Below the pieces are notes generated by a model, which made no database searches, was not told the DNA's origin, and worked only from the letters and a program-made list of their open reading frames with translations. A stretch of 64,000 bases of DNA from Microbacterium immunditiarum. GTDB lineage: Bacteria > Actinomycetota > Actinomycetes > Actinomycetales > Microbacteriaceae. The translations under genes were made by a program, and so were the position numbers. Below are positions 36,279-45,245 of the stretch, piece after piece (the stretch's first letter is position 1; each line of letters opens with the position of its first letter). Location: contig NZ_JACCBV010000001.1 of assembly GCF_013409785.1 (NCBI RefSeq), positions 2,294,001 to 2,358,000 of the forward strand, written 5' to 3'.

Positions 36279-38028
36279 TCGAGGTGTGGGCCCCGCGCGC
36301 GGAGCGCGTACGGCTGCGGCGACCCGGGCGGGACGACGTCGAGCTCGAGCGGGCCGACGTTGCGCGGGACGGATGGTGGATCGCGGATGTCGGGCTGCGG
36401 GGCGGGGACGAGTACGGGTTCGTGCTCGGCGACGGCGACGCGCTGCGCCCCGACCCGCGGTCTCGTCGCCAGCCGCGGGGCGTGCACGAGGCATCCGCTC
36501 ATTTCGATCCGTCCGCGTTCGTATGGTCCGATGGCCGCTGGACCGGCCGTCAGCTCGCGGGCGGGGTCGTGTACGAGCTGCACATCGGCACCTTCACCCT
36601 CGAGGCACCCTCGATGCCGCCGCCGAGCGGTTCGACCACCTCGTGGCCCTCGGCGTCACGCACGTCGAGCTGCTGCCGGTCAACGCGTTCAACGGTCAGT
36701 GGAACTGGGGGTACGACGGCGTGCTGTGGTACGCCGTGCACGAGTCGTACGGCGGTCCGGCGGCGTATCAGCGGTTCGTCGACGCCGCGCACGCGGCGGG
36801 GCTCGCGGTCGTGCAGGACGTCGTCTACAACCACCTCGGTCCGAGCGGCAACCACCTGCCGGAGTTCGGGCCGTACCTGCGCGACGCGGAGCGCAACACG
36901 TGGGGGTCGTCGATCGACCTCGACCAGCCGGAGGTGCGCGCCCACATCATCGAGAACGCGCTCATGTGGCTCGACGACTACCACGTCGACGCCCTGCGGC
37001 TCGATGCCGTGCACGCGCTCAAGGACTCGTCCGAGAAGCACCTGCTGCACGAGCTCGCTGACCGCGTCGACGCCCTGTCGGCCCACGTCGGGCGTCCGCT
37101 CACGCTCATCGCGGAGTCGGACCTCAACGATCCCACGCTCATCCTCCCTCGCGAGGTCGGCGGCTACGGGCTGACCGCGCAATGGAGCGACGACTGGCAC
37201 CACGCGGTGCACGTCGCCCTGACCGGCGAGACCGTGGGGTACTACGCGGACTTCGCCGCCCCCGACGCGCTTGAGAAGGTGTGGACGCGCGGTTTCTTCC
37301 ACGACGGCACGTACTCGTCGTTCCGCGGTCGCGAGCACGGCAGCCCGATCCCCGAGACAGTCCCCGCGTGGCGCCTCGTGACCTTCGCGCAGGACCACGA
37401 CCAGATCGGCAACCGTGCGACGGGGGACCGGCTGTCGCAATCGCTCTCGCTCGACCGGCTCGCGGTCGCCGCCGTGCTCACGATGACGGCGCCCGGCACG
37501 CCGATGCTCTTCCAGGGCGAGGAGTGGGGAGCCTCGACCCCGTGGCAGTTCTTCACGTCCCACCCCGAGCCCGCGCTGGGCGAGGCGACCGCGAAGGGTC
37601 GGATCGCGGAGTTCGCGCGCATGGGCTGGGACGAGTCCGTCGTGCCCGACCCGCAGGACCCCGAGACCTTCCGGAGGTCGAAGCTCGACTGGTCCGAGGC
37701 ATCCGCCGGCGATCATGCGCGCCTCCTCGACCTCTACCGCGCCCTCGCGCGGCTGCGCGGCGAACGCCCCGAGCTCACCGACCCGTCCTTCACGTCGCTC
37801 GGCGCCGAACTCGTCGGGGGAGAGGGGACGGATGCCGCGCACCGCGCGTTCCGGCTGCGGCGAGGTGCCGTCGAGATCCTCGTGAACCTCACCGAGGAGG
37901 ACATCTCGTTCGCGGCACCGCCGGGGTCTCGAGTGTTGCTCGCGACGGGTCTCGCGGTGCACGACGAGGGCGGTGCGATCGCGCTCCCGTCCGACAGCGC
38001 GGTGGTGCTGGGCCCCGCGCAGCGCTGA
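36275..38028 (+). pseudogene. treZ: Maltooligosyl trehalose trehalohydrolase, frameshifted
   Basis: The first frame starts at ATG 36275 (ATGA overlap with treY) and reads a TreZ N-terminal domain to [12 protein letters not shown]. At 36602-36606 the homology moves to another frame, which continues [19 protein letters not shown] and runs to 38028 with all late GH13 blocks ([51 protein letters not shown]). Adding one G in GAGGC restores the frame and gives about 584 residues, the normal TreZ length. Either a true single-base loss or a G-run base-call error is possible. The intact enzyme would release trehalose from maltooligosyl trehalose. Confidence 0.88.
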
Positions 38029-38077
38029 CGCGTGAGGTCACCGGCACTCGGCGACGGGGCCGCGAGGGCGAGGCGGG

Positions 38078-38860
38078 TCAGCGCACGCCGGCGAACGAGC
38101 GGTCGGTGAGCACGACCGGGCCGTCATCGGTGATCGCGATCGTGTGCTCGGAGTGGGCGCCGCGCGAGCCGTCGGCGCTGCGCAGCGTCCAGCCGTCGGG
38201 GTCGGTCACGAGCTGGTCGGTCGTCGCGAGGAACCACGGCTCGAGCGCGAGCACGAGGCCCGCGCGCAGCGGGAAGCCGCGGCCGGGCTTGCCGTCGTTC
38301 GGCACGTGGGGATCGCCGTGCATCACGCGGCCGACGCCGTGCCCGCCGAAGTCGGTGTTGATGGAGTAGCCGTCGCCGTACGCGATCTCGGCGATCGCGA
38401 ACGAGATGTCGCCGATGCGGTTGCCGACGGTCGCGGCGGCGATCGCGGCGTCGAGCGCGCGCTCGGTGGTCTCGATGAGGGCGAGGTCCTCGTCGCGCGG
38501 CGTGCCCACGACGAACGAGACGGCCGAGTCGGCCACCCAGCCGTCGATCGAGGCGGCGAAGTCGAGCGATACGAGGTCGCCGTCGCGCAGGACGTAGTCA
38601 TGGGGGAGGCCGTGCAGCACCGCATCGTTGACCGACGTGCAGATGACCTTGCCGAAGGGACGCGCGCCGAACGAGGGGTGGTAGTCGATGTAGCAGGACT
38701 CCGCGCCCGCGCGGCGGATCATGTCGTGCGCGCGGCGATCGATCGCGAGGAGGTTCGTGCCGACCTTGGTCTCGTCGCGGAGGGTCGCGAGCACTTCCGC
38801 CACGAAGCGCCCCGCGGGTCGCATCGCCTCGATCTCGGCAGGGGTGCGCAGTTCGATCAT
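38078..38860 (-). CDS. map: Type I methionine aminopeptidase
   Basis: A 260-residue MetAP. Metal-site segments are visible: SLDFAASIDGWVADSAVSF (two Asp), GHGVGRVMHGDPHVPN (His), LEPWF (Glu) and SEHTIAI (Glu). It removes initiator methionine. ATG at 38860 follows AGAGGAC. It is convergent with the broken treZ. Elsewhere in actinobacteria a map copy lies near secY-adk, so this may be a second isoform. Confidence 0.94.
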   Translation of the reverse strand: MIELRTPAEIEAMRPAGRFVAEVLATLRDETKVGTNLLAIDRRAHDMIRRAGAESCYIDYHPSFGARPFGKVICTSVNDAVLHGLPHDYVLRDGDLVSLDFAASIDGWVADSAVSFVVGTPRDEDLALIETTERALDAAIAAATVGNRIGDISFAIAEIAYGDGYSINTDFGGHGVGRVMHGDPHVPNDGKPGRGFPLRAGLVLALEPWFLATTDQLVTDPDGWTLRSADGSRGAHSEHTIAITDDGPVVLTDRSFAGVR

Positions 38861-38998
38861 GCTCGTCCTCTCGTCCCGTCCATTCTCGCCGATGAATGAG
38901 GTCCGCCCGTCCCGTGGCTCACCGGTGCACCTGGGAGGATGCCGCGCAGAGGTCCCGCGCGCTCCCGCGGTCTGACGTGGCGGCGTAGCATCGGTGGT

Positions 38999-39490
38999 AT
39001 GTGGCTGCGGCGCGCGTTCTATGGGTGGCTCATCCCCGCCGCGTTCCTCCTGCCGCTGTGGCTGCTCGTCGGGTGGGCCGTGTTCGACGCCGGCGGATGG
39101 GCCTTCGTATGGGTGCTGTTCATCGCGATCCCCTCCGTGTTCCTCGGCCAGCTCATCCTCACGCTCCTCGTGCGAGCCCGCGGAACGGTCCGCGCGCAGC
39201 GCGCCGTCTCGTGGTGGGACGTCGGCGGATTCGCGCTGTGGCATGTGCTCACGATCGCGCTCGGCTTCTTCAACCCCGCGTGGTGGCTGCCGGTCTTCAT
39301 CCTCACGATCGTCGTCGCGATCGGGCTGTTCTGGCTGGAACTGTGGCAGCTCTGGCGCGAAGCGCGCCCGTCCGGCATGGTGCTGCATGCGACCGACGGC
39401 ATGGCGTACATCCCGCCGCCCGCTCCACGCGTGACGACCGAGTCGGTCGACGAGGTCATCGTGATCACCGAGAAGCGCACCGAGCGCTGA
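38999..39490 (+). CDS. Small integral membrane protein, unknown function
   Basis: A 163-residue protein with four predicted helices (WLIPAAFLLPLWLLVGWAVF, FVWVLFIAIPSVFLGQLIL, a third around WDVGGFALWHVLTIALGFF, and PVFILTIVVAIGLFWL) and a soluble C-terminal tail. I do not recognise a family. TAGCAT (38986-38991) lies seven bases before the ATG, suggesting a leaderless mRNA. It sits between the divergent map gene and the rplS promoter. Confidence 0.7.
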   Translation: MWLRRAFYGWLIPAAFLLPLWLLVGWAVFDAGGWAFVWVLFIAIPSVFLGQLILTLLVRARGTVRAQRAVSWWDVGGFALWHVLTIALGFFNPAWWLPVFILTIVVAIGLFWLELWQLWREARPSGMVLHATDGMAYIPPPAPRVTTESVDEVIVITEKRTER

Positions 39491-39511
39491 CGCGGGCGCT
39501 CCGCCCGTGTT

Positions 39512-39540
39512 TTGGCGGGCCGTCGCATCCGTGGCAGAAT
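39512..39540 (+). promoter_or_regulatory. rplS promoter
   Basis: TTGGCG (39512-39517), 17 bases, CAGAAT (39535-39540). The TGGCAGAAT context is identical at the rpsP promoter (18021-18029). A leader of about 130 bases follows before rplS. Confidence 0.6.
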
Positions 39541-39679
39541 GGTTGTTTGTGCCCCGCCCAGGCTCTGCCTCAGGGGAGCCCGTCGTCGCGCCTCACGGCC
39601 GGCGGCTCCGGGTGCACACCCATCCTTACATCCATCCATCACGCGGTCGACCTGTGGCGGCCGCAGAGAGAGCACGATC

Positions 39680-40027
39680 ATGCAGATCCTCGACGCCGTC
39701 GATGCGGCCTCGCTCCGCAACGACATCCCCGACTTCGGCCCCGGTGACACCATCAAGGTGCACGTCAACATCACCGAGGGCAACCGCTCGCGCATCCAGG
39801 TCTTCCAGGGCGTCGTCCTCGGCCGCTCCGGCGACGGCGTGCGCGAGACGTTCACGGTCCGCAAGATCAGCTTCCAGGTCGGCGTGGAGCGCACCTTCCC
39901 GGTGCACTCGCCGGTGATCGACCACATCGAGGTCGTCACGCGCGGTGACGTCCGTCGCGCCAAGCTCTACTACCTGCGCAACCTGCGCGGCAAGAAGGCC
40001 AAGATCAAGGAGAAGCGCGAGAACTGA
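39680..40027 (+). CDS. rplS: 50S ribosomal protein L19
   Basis: A 115-residue L19 of normal length ([57 protein letters not shown]). It lies at the subunit interface. ATG at 39680 follows GAGAGAG. It has its own promoter and a long leader that could hold ribosomal autoregulation, and it ends at an intrinsic-type hairpin. It is separated from trmD by about 7 kb of trehalose genes, map and a membrane gene. Confidence 0.97.
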   Translation: MQILDAVDAASLRNDIPDFGPGDTIKVHVNITEGNRSRIQVFQGVVLGRSGDGVRETFTVRKISFQVGVERTFPVHSPVIDHIEVVTRGDVRRAKLYYLRNLRGKKAKIKEKREN

Positions 40028-40040
40028 GTCGCTTCGCCTC

Positions 40041-40074
40041 GAACGCCCCGGATCCCTCGGATTCCGGGGCGTTC
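40041..40074 (+). terminator. Terminator hairpin after rplS
   Basis: A 12-bp perfect stem (40041-40052 with 40063-40074, arms GAACGCCCCGGA and its complement) and a 10-base loop lie 14 bases after the rplS stop, followed by CTGCGTTTCG. Confidence 0.8.
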
Positions 40075-40120
40075 TGCGTTTCGCGTTGTGGAGTTCGGGC
40101 AAGGAGGAATCCGCGCGAAT

Positions 40121-40180
40121 ATGGGAACCTTGTTCCAGCGGTTCTCCGAGGTTCGGCGAGCCGGGCGAAGGGCTTCATGA
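40121..40180 (+). CDS. Possible 19-residue leader frame coupled to lepB
   Basis: ATG 40121 opens a short frame (MGTLFQRFSEVRRAGRRAS) whose TGA overlaps the lepB ATG (ATGA). AAGGAGG lies 13 bases upstream, rather far. The overlap suggests coupling, but chance is not excluded. Confidence 0.25.
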   Translation: MGTLFQRFSEVRRAGRRAS

Positions 40181-40968
40181 CGACCGAGAAGACGGCACCG
40201 GCCGAACCGATCGAGACCACGCACAGCACGACCGGCTCGTCCAAGGGCGCGCGTCGCCGCAGCTGGCTCGTCTTCGCCCGCGACGTGCTGATCATCGTGA
40301 TCGTCGCGGTGCTCGTGTCATTCCTCGTCAAGACGTTCCTCGTGCGATCGTTCTACATACCGTCGGGCTCGATGGAAGAGACGCTGCACGTGAACGACCG
40401 CATCCTCGTCGACGAGATCACGCCGCGATTCGGCGGCTACTCGCGCGGCGACATCGTGGTGTTCCGCGACCCGGGCGGGTGGCTCATGCCGGACACGTCG
40501 CCGCCGAGGGCGCCGGTCGTAGAGGCGATCGAATGGGTGCTGTCGCTCGTCGGCCTCGCCGCACCCGACAGCGACGACCATCTCGTCAAGCGCCTCATCG
40601 GCCTCCCGGGCGACCACGTCGTCTGCTGCAACGCGATCGGTCAGATCACGGTCAACGGCGTGCCCATCGACGAGTCCGCCTACCTCGAGCTCCCGTCGGC
40701 CGAGTCGCCGGCGTCCGCCGATGCGTTCGACGTCACCGTGCCGGCCGACAGCCTGTGGGTGCTCGGCGACAACCGCAACCGCTCGCGTGACTCGCGGTAC
40801 AACACCGACCAGCCCGGCAAGGGGTTCGTCCCGCTCGAGAACGTGGTGGGCAGAGCGTTCCTCATCACGTGGCCGTTCGACCGTTTCGGCGCGCTCGACT
40901 TCCATCACGGGGTGTTCGCAGGGGTGCCCCAGCCGCAGCCTGCGGCGGAAGGCGGCGCGTCGCCGTGA
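40177..40968 (+). CDS. lepB: Signal peptidase I
   Basis: A 263-residue membrane-anchored S26 peptidase. One N-terminal helix (VLIIVIVAVLVSFLVKTFLV) is followed by the catalytic Ser in YIPSGSMEETL and Lys in HLVKRLIGLPGD; DSLWVLGDNRNRSRDSR is the family box E. It cleaves Sec signal peptides outside the membrane. ATG at 40177 has GAAGGGC upstream. It overlaps rnhB by one base, an arrangement typical of actinobacteria. Confidence 0.95.
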   Translation: MTTEKTAPAEPIETTHSTTGSSKGARRRSWLVFARDVLIIVIVAVLVSFLVKTFLVRSFYIPSGSMEETLHVNDRILVDEITPRFGGYSRGDIVVFRDPGGWLMPDTSPPRAPVVEAIEWVLSLVGLAAPDSDDHLVKRLIGLPGDHVVCCNAIGQITVNGVPIDESAYLELPSAESPASADAFDVTVPADSLWVLGDNRNRSRDSRYNTDQPGKGFVPLENVVGRAFLITWPFDRFGALDFHHGVFAGVPQPQPAAEGGASP

Positions 40969-41627
40969 TGGTGGTCGCCGAGCCCCGTCTGACGCTCGAG
41001 CGGCGCCTGCTGCGCGAGCGTCCGATCGTGATCGCGTGCGACGAGGTGGGCCGAGGTGCCCTCGCCGGACCCGTCGCCGTCGGAGTCGCCGTCGTCGACG
41101 CCGCTCGTGCGCGCAAGCGCGTGCCGACGGGCCTGCGCGATTCCAAGCTCGTGCCCGAGCCGCGCCGGGCCGAAGTCGCCGGTCGCGCCGCCGAGTGGGT
41201 GCTGCACAGCGCCGTCGGCTGGGCGAGCTCGGCCGAGATCGACGACATCGGGATCATGCGGGCGCTGGGACTCGCGACGGCGCGCGCTCTTGCCGACCTG
41301 CGGGCGCACGGCGTCGTCCCGGAAGAGGCGATCGTCATCCTCGACGGCAACTACGACTACATCACGCCCGCAGGCGAACGCGGACTCACCGTGAGACCGG
41401 TGATCAAGGCCGACCGCGATTGCGCGAGTGCGGCCGCGGCATCCGTCATCGCGAAGGTCGCGCGCGACACCCTCATGGTCGGCCTGCACGACGAGCTGCC
41501 GCAATACAACTGGGCGAGCAACAAGGGCTATGCGAGCCCCGATCACCGCGAGGCGATCCGCGCGCACGGGCTCAGCCCGCACCACCGCGCGTCGTGGTCG
41601 ATCGGCGACGCTCCGACGCTCTTCTGA
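40968..41627 (+). CDS. rnhB: Ribonuclease HII
   Basis: A 219-residue RNase HII. The active-site start ACDEVGRGALAGPV carries the Asp-Glu pair; later conserved parts are LRDSKLVPEPRR, VILDGNYDYI and KADRDCASAAAASVIAKV. It removes RNA primers and misincorporated ribonucleotides. The ATG at 40968 uses the last base of the lepB stop (TGATG). Confidence 0.95.
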   Translation: MVVAEPRLTLERRLLRERPIVIACDEVGRGALAGPVAVGVAVVDAARARKRVPTGLRDSKLVPEPRRAEVAGRAAEWVLHSAVGWASSAEIDDIGIMRALGLATARALADLRAHGVVPEEAIVILDGNYDYITPAGERGLTVRPVIKADRDCASAAAASVIAKVARDTLMVGLHDELPQYNWASNKGYASPDHREAIRAHGLSPHHRASWSIGDAPTLF

Positions 41628-41705
41628 CGCGAGTCCGGGCTGCGGATGCGGCGGCCAACGCGTGCGGGACGCGGCGCGGCCGCGCGACTCTAGGATGGAC
41701 TCATC

Positions 41706-42029
41706 ATGGATGACGAAGTCTTCGAGGACTACGACCGCGAGCTCGAGCTCGCTCTGTACCGGGAGTACCGCGACGTCGTCTCGCAGTTCCAGTACGTGAT
41801 CGAGACCGAGCGCCGGTTCTACCTCGCGAACGAGGTGAACGTCGTGCGTCGCGACACCGAGCACGACTTCTACTTCGAGATCTCGATGAACGACGTGTGG
41901 GTGTGGGACATCTACCGCGCCGACCGCTTCGTCAAGTCCGTGCGCGTCCTGACGTTCAAGGACGTCAACGTCGAAGAGTTGTCGCGCCGCGACTTCCACC
42001 TTCCGGAGGAGCTCTCGCTCGACTCCTGA
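41706..42029 (+). CDS. DUF2469 family protein
   Basis: A 107-residue protein (MDDEVFEDYDRELELALYRE, VETERRFYLANEVN-like segment, VWVWDIYRADRFVKSVRVLT) that matches the DUF2469 family, found across actinobacteria next to rnhB and yraN. It is soluble, acidic and of unknown function. TAGGAT (41691-41696) lies nine bases before the ATG, so the transcript may be leaderless. Confidence 0.88.
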   Translation: MDDEVFEDYDRELELALYREYRDVVSQFQYVIETERRFYLANEVNVVRRDTEHDFYFEISMNDVWVWDIYRADRFVKSVRVLTFKDVNVEELSRRDFHLPEELSLDS

Positions 42030-42056
42030 TCGGGTTTCGGCCGCACGAGGCCTCCA

Positions 42057-42085
42057 TTGACGACCGCCTGACACGGGAGTAGCGT
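42057..42085 (+). promoter_or_regulatory. Consensus promoter of the unknown 364-residue gene
   Basis: TTGACG (42057-42062), exactly 17 bases, TAGCGT (42080-42085). The predicted start, near 42092, leaves a leader of about 36 bases. Confidence 0.7.
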
Positions 42086-42127
42086 CCGCGGCGAGGGGGA
42101 GGTTCCACATCTGGGGGTGGGACGACG

Positions 42128-43222
42128 ATGTCCGCACGCAGGAGCCGCCGGCGGAGCAACGCGCAAGCCGTAGCCGAGATCATGATCGCCCTGAGGTCGT
42201 ACGTCGGCCGCAGCGATCCGACGACTGAGTTCGAGCGAAGGCTCGCGGAGGCGCTGAAAGACGCCGGGATCGGCTTCGACGAAGTCGGGCCGATCGTCGA
42301 GCGATGGGATGCCGTGCCGGCGGAGGTCCGCGCACGGCGCTACGGACCCCTCGCGGCGAAGGAGCACCTCGGCGGGGTCGAGCCGTTCGACGTCGCGGCG
42401 CAGTCAAGGCGGCGATCCCGCCAGGTTCGCGTGGAGGCGACCAACCCCATCGTCACGCCGCGCGGTCGCGTGTCCGCGGGTGAGTTCGACCGCGGCGCGG
42501 GTGGCGCGTCGAGGGACGTTCAGGGGGAAGGGGCCGAGGAAGTACCGCTCATCGAGTACCTCGTGACGTACGAGGGGATTCATTGCATCGACGAGACAGG
42601 ACCCGACTGGCTGGCAAGCGACGAGCCCTACGTGGTGACATCGGCGATCTACATCGACGCTGCGGGGAGGAACAAGGAGGAGACGGTTCGCCACCCGTTC
42701 GCGGGAAACGGTCAGGGCTACTACGGCAACGTCGACTCGGGCAGCACGCGGGTCGGACCACGCGCAGCCGTGTGGCTCGGGACGACCCACAGCGTACGGG
42801 TCGGGGTCTCGTTCATGACGACGTTCGTCGAGCACACCTTCGGCGACGAGGAAGAGGTGAAGGCGACGATCGCGAAGTGCGTCCGGATCGCTCAATATGT
42901 GGTGGCCACCAAGTATCCGACGATCGGCGTGGTCGCTGAGCTGGAAGAGGTGAGGGAGATCGTCGTCGACCTCGTCTTCGCACTGCTCGAGCTCGTCGGC
43001 CTGGCCGACACGATCATCAACGAGCCGACAGTCGTCGTCTTCACCTTCGGAGAACTCGATGAGATGAGCCGGACCGAGCCGACGCCCTTCCTGACCCAGA
43101 GCGGTGCGTACACGAACCTGCGTTACCACTTCATAATGTCCGACGACGAGAAGGATTACGTCGCGGCGTACCAGATCCATCGGACCCCGCCCCTCCCGCC
43201 GCTCGGGCCGGTGCTCTTGTGA
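42128..43222 (+). CDS. Unknown 364-residue protein with its own promoter
   Basis: I do not recognise this protein. A basic, Arg-rich, mostly helical N-terminal part runs to about residue 110 ([19 protein letters not shown]), then a Gly/Arg linker. From about 138 a beta-rich domain begins (VPLIEYLVTYEGIHCIDETG, DEPYVVTSAIYIDAAG, then GPRAAVWLGTTHSVRVGVSF and EHTFGDEEEV), followed by a hydrophobic stretch near 290 and more strands to the end. There is no signal peptide. It interrupts the usual DUF2469-yraN adjacency. Codon use is less strictly GC-ending than in neighbours (for example ATT CAT TGC), which hints at later acquisition. Confidence 0.7.
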   Translation: MSARRSRRRSNAQAVAEIMIALRSYVGRSDPTTEFERRLAEALKDAGIGFDEVGPIVERWDAVPAEVRARRYGPLAAKEHLGGVEPFDVAAQSRRRSRQVRVEATNPIVTPRGRVSAGEFDRGAGGASRDVQGEGAEEVPLIEYLVTYEGIHCIDETGPDWLASDEPYVVTSAIYIDAAGRNKEETVRHPFAGNGQGYYGNVDSGSTRVGPRAAVWLGTTHSVRVGVSFMTTFVEHTFGDEEEVKATIAKCVRIAQYVVATKYPTIGVVAELEEVREIVVDLVFALLELVGLADTIINEPTVVVFTFGELDEMSRTEPTPFLTQSGAYTNLRYHFIMSDDEKDYVAAYQIHRTPPLPPLGPVLL

Positions 43223-43359
43223 CGCGTTGACCGGCGGCGACGCGCGCCCGCGTGCTGTGGTGCGCGTCGATTCCTCCACTGGGTGGTAATCGCGGACGCT
43301 GTCCACGGGGCACGTCGGTCTGAATCGTTCCCTGGGGCCCCGCCCGCGACGCTGGGGGC

Positions 43360-43722
43360 ATGGCAGACAAGGATGTGCTCGGGCGAGCCGGTGAACACCG
43401 CGCGGCGCTGTATCTCGAGTCCCGCGGGTACGCGGTGCTCGACCGCAACTGGCGTTGCAAGGAGGGCGAGCTCGACATCGTCGTGGCCGACGATCGGACG
43501 CTCGTGGTCGTCGAGGTCAAGACCCGTCGCTCAGACGGGTTCGGCGATCCGCTCGAAGCGGTCGACGCGCGCAAGCGCCGCCGCCTGTGGCGACTCGCGA
43601 TGGCGTGGATCGCGGCGCATCCCGACGAGGTGCAGCGGCGTCAGGTGCGGCTCGACGCGATCGGGCTGACAGGGCCGGATGCGGCGACCGCCCGCCTCGA
43701 CCACCTCGAGGACATCCGGTGA
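43360..43722 (+). CDS. YraN family (UPF0102) nuclease-fold protein
   Basis: A 120-residue UPF0102 protein. Its nuclease-fold motif is present: GRAGEHRAALYLESRGYAVL, GELDIVVADD and VVVEVKTRRS (E-x-K). Actual nuclease activity of the family is not well defined. The stop overlaps the comM GTG (GTGA), so yraN-comM-dprA are cotranscribed. Confidence 0.9.
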   Translation: MADKDVLGRAGEHRAALYLESRGYAVLDRNWRCKEGELDIVVADDRTLVVVEVKTRRSDGFGDPLEAVDARKRRRLWRLAMAWIAAHPDEVQRRQVRLDAIGLTGPDAATARLDHLEDIR

Positions 43723-45245
43723 CCGTCGCACGCACGATGGCGGTCGCGCTCGTCGGCGCCGACGGCGCGGTCGTCGAAGTCGAGGCGGACCTGTCGAAGC
43801 AGACGCCGGACTTCCATATCATCGGCCTTCCCGACAAGGCGCTCGGCGAAGCGGTGCAGCGGGTGCACAACGCGTGCGACAACAGCGGCCTCCCGCTGCC
43901 GCGGCGGAGGCTCACCGTGAACCTGTCGCCGGCGGCGCTCCCGAAGCAGGGCTCGGCGTTCGACGTCGCGATCGCGATCGCGGCGGTGGCGACCGAAATG
44001 CCCATGGACGCGGCATCCGTCGCCGCGACCGCGCACGTAGGGGAGCTGGGACTCGACGGACGCCTGCGGCCCGTCTCCGGCGTGCTTCCGGCGGTGCTCG
44101 CCGCCGCTCGCGCGGGAATCACGCGGGTCGTCGTGCCCCACTCGAACGTCGACGAGGCTCGGCTAGTCGATGGCGTTGACGTGCTCGGCGCGGTGAACCT
44201 GGCGGAAGTCGCGCGGTGGCACGGAGCGGATGTCGAGGTGCCTGAGCAGGAGCCCGTGCCCGGTCGTGCCGACGATTCGCCGGAGGGTGAGTCGCTCGAC
44301 CTTCGCGATGTCGTCGGGCAACGTGAAGCCGTCGAGGCACCCGTCGTCGCGGCGGCGGGCGGTCACCACATGCTCATGTGCGGTCCGCCCGGCGCGGGCA
44401 AGACCATGCTCGCGCGGCGGCTCCCCGGAATCCTTCCGCCGCTCGAGGATCGCGCCGCGCTCACGGTGGCGTCGATGCGGTCGCTCTCCGGCGAACATGT
44501 CGCCCGCCTGTCGCGCGTCGCGCCGCTCGAGGCTCCGCACCACAGCGCGAGCGTCGCGTCTCTCATCGGCGGCGGGTCGCGCGGCATCCGGCCCGGCGCG
44601 ATCGCTCGTGCGAGCGAAGGGGTGCTGTTCCTCGATGAGGCGGGAGAGTTCCCGGCAAGCGTGCTCGACGCGCTGCGGCAGCCGCTCGAGAGCGGGTCGA
44701 TCGTGATCCACCGGACGGGCTTGACCGCGACGTTCCCCGCACGATTCCAGCTCGTGCTGGCGACGAACCCGTGCCCGTGCGGCAACTACGGCGTGAGGGG
44801 AGCGTCGTGCTCGTGTCCGCCGATGGCGATCCGGCGGTACCTGGGGCGACTCTCGGGTCCGCTGCTCGACCGAATCGACATCGAGCTTGCGCTCACGCGG
44901 GTTTCCGTCGCACCCCACGATGCGGCACCCACGGAGATCACGACGGAGGTCGCGCGCGACCGGGTGGCCGAAGCACGAGATCGCGCGGCTCGCAGGCTGC
45001 GCGGCACGGGATGGCGGCTCAACTCGCACGTGTCGGGCGCCTGGTTGCGGCAAGGACCGTTCGCACCGACGCCTCAGGCTCGTCGTCCGCTCGACGCGGC
45101 ACTCCACCGCGGGTCGCTCACGCTGCGCGGCTACGACCGTGTGCTTCGGGTCGCGTCAACCCTGGCGGACTTGGACGGCGCCGCACGAATCGAGCTCGAC
45201 CACGTCGGCCGGGCGCTCTACCTCAAGAAAGGACTCGCAGTATGA
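43719..45245 (+). CDS. comM: YifB/ComM family AAA+ ATPase (Mg-chelatase-like)
   Basis: A 508-residue protein. An N-terminal Lon-type fold (DFHIIGLPDKALGEAVQRV) is followed by an AAA+ domain with Walker A GPPGAGKTML, Walker B GVLFLDEAGEF, and a Cys-rich zinc-like segment (NPCPCGNYG, CSCPP). ComM is a helicase that promotes branch migration during natural transformation; the gene is also conserved in non-competent species. GTG at 43719 overlaps yraN and the stop overlaps dprA. Confidence 0.93.
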   Translation: MTVARTMAVALVGADGAVVEVEADLSKQTPDFHIIGLPDKALGEAVQRVHNACDNSGLPLPRRRLTVNLSPAALPKQGSAFDVAIAIAAVATEMPMDAASVAATAHVGELGLDGRLRPVSGVLPAVLAAARAGITRVVVPHSNVDEARLVDGVDVLGAVNLAEVARWHGADVEVPEQEPVPGRADDSPEGESLDLRDVVGQREAVEAPVVAAAGGHHMLMCGPPGAGKTMLARRLPGILPPLEDRAALTVASMRSLSGEHVARLSRVAPLEAPHHSASVASLIGGGSRGIRPGAIARASEGVLFLDEAGEFPASVLDALRQPLESGSIVIHRTGLTATFPARFQLVLATNPCPCGNYGVRGASCSCPPMAIRRYLGRLSGPLLDRIDIELALTRVSVAPHDAAPTEITTEVARDRVAEARDRAARRLRGTGWRLNSHVSGAWLRQGPFAPTPQARRPLDAALHRGSLTLRGYDRVLRVASTLADLDGAARIELDHVGRALYLKKGLAV

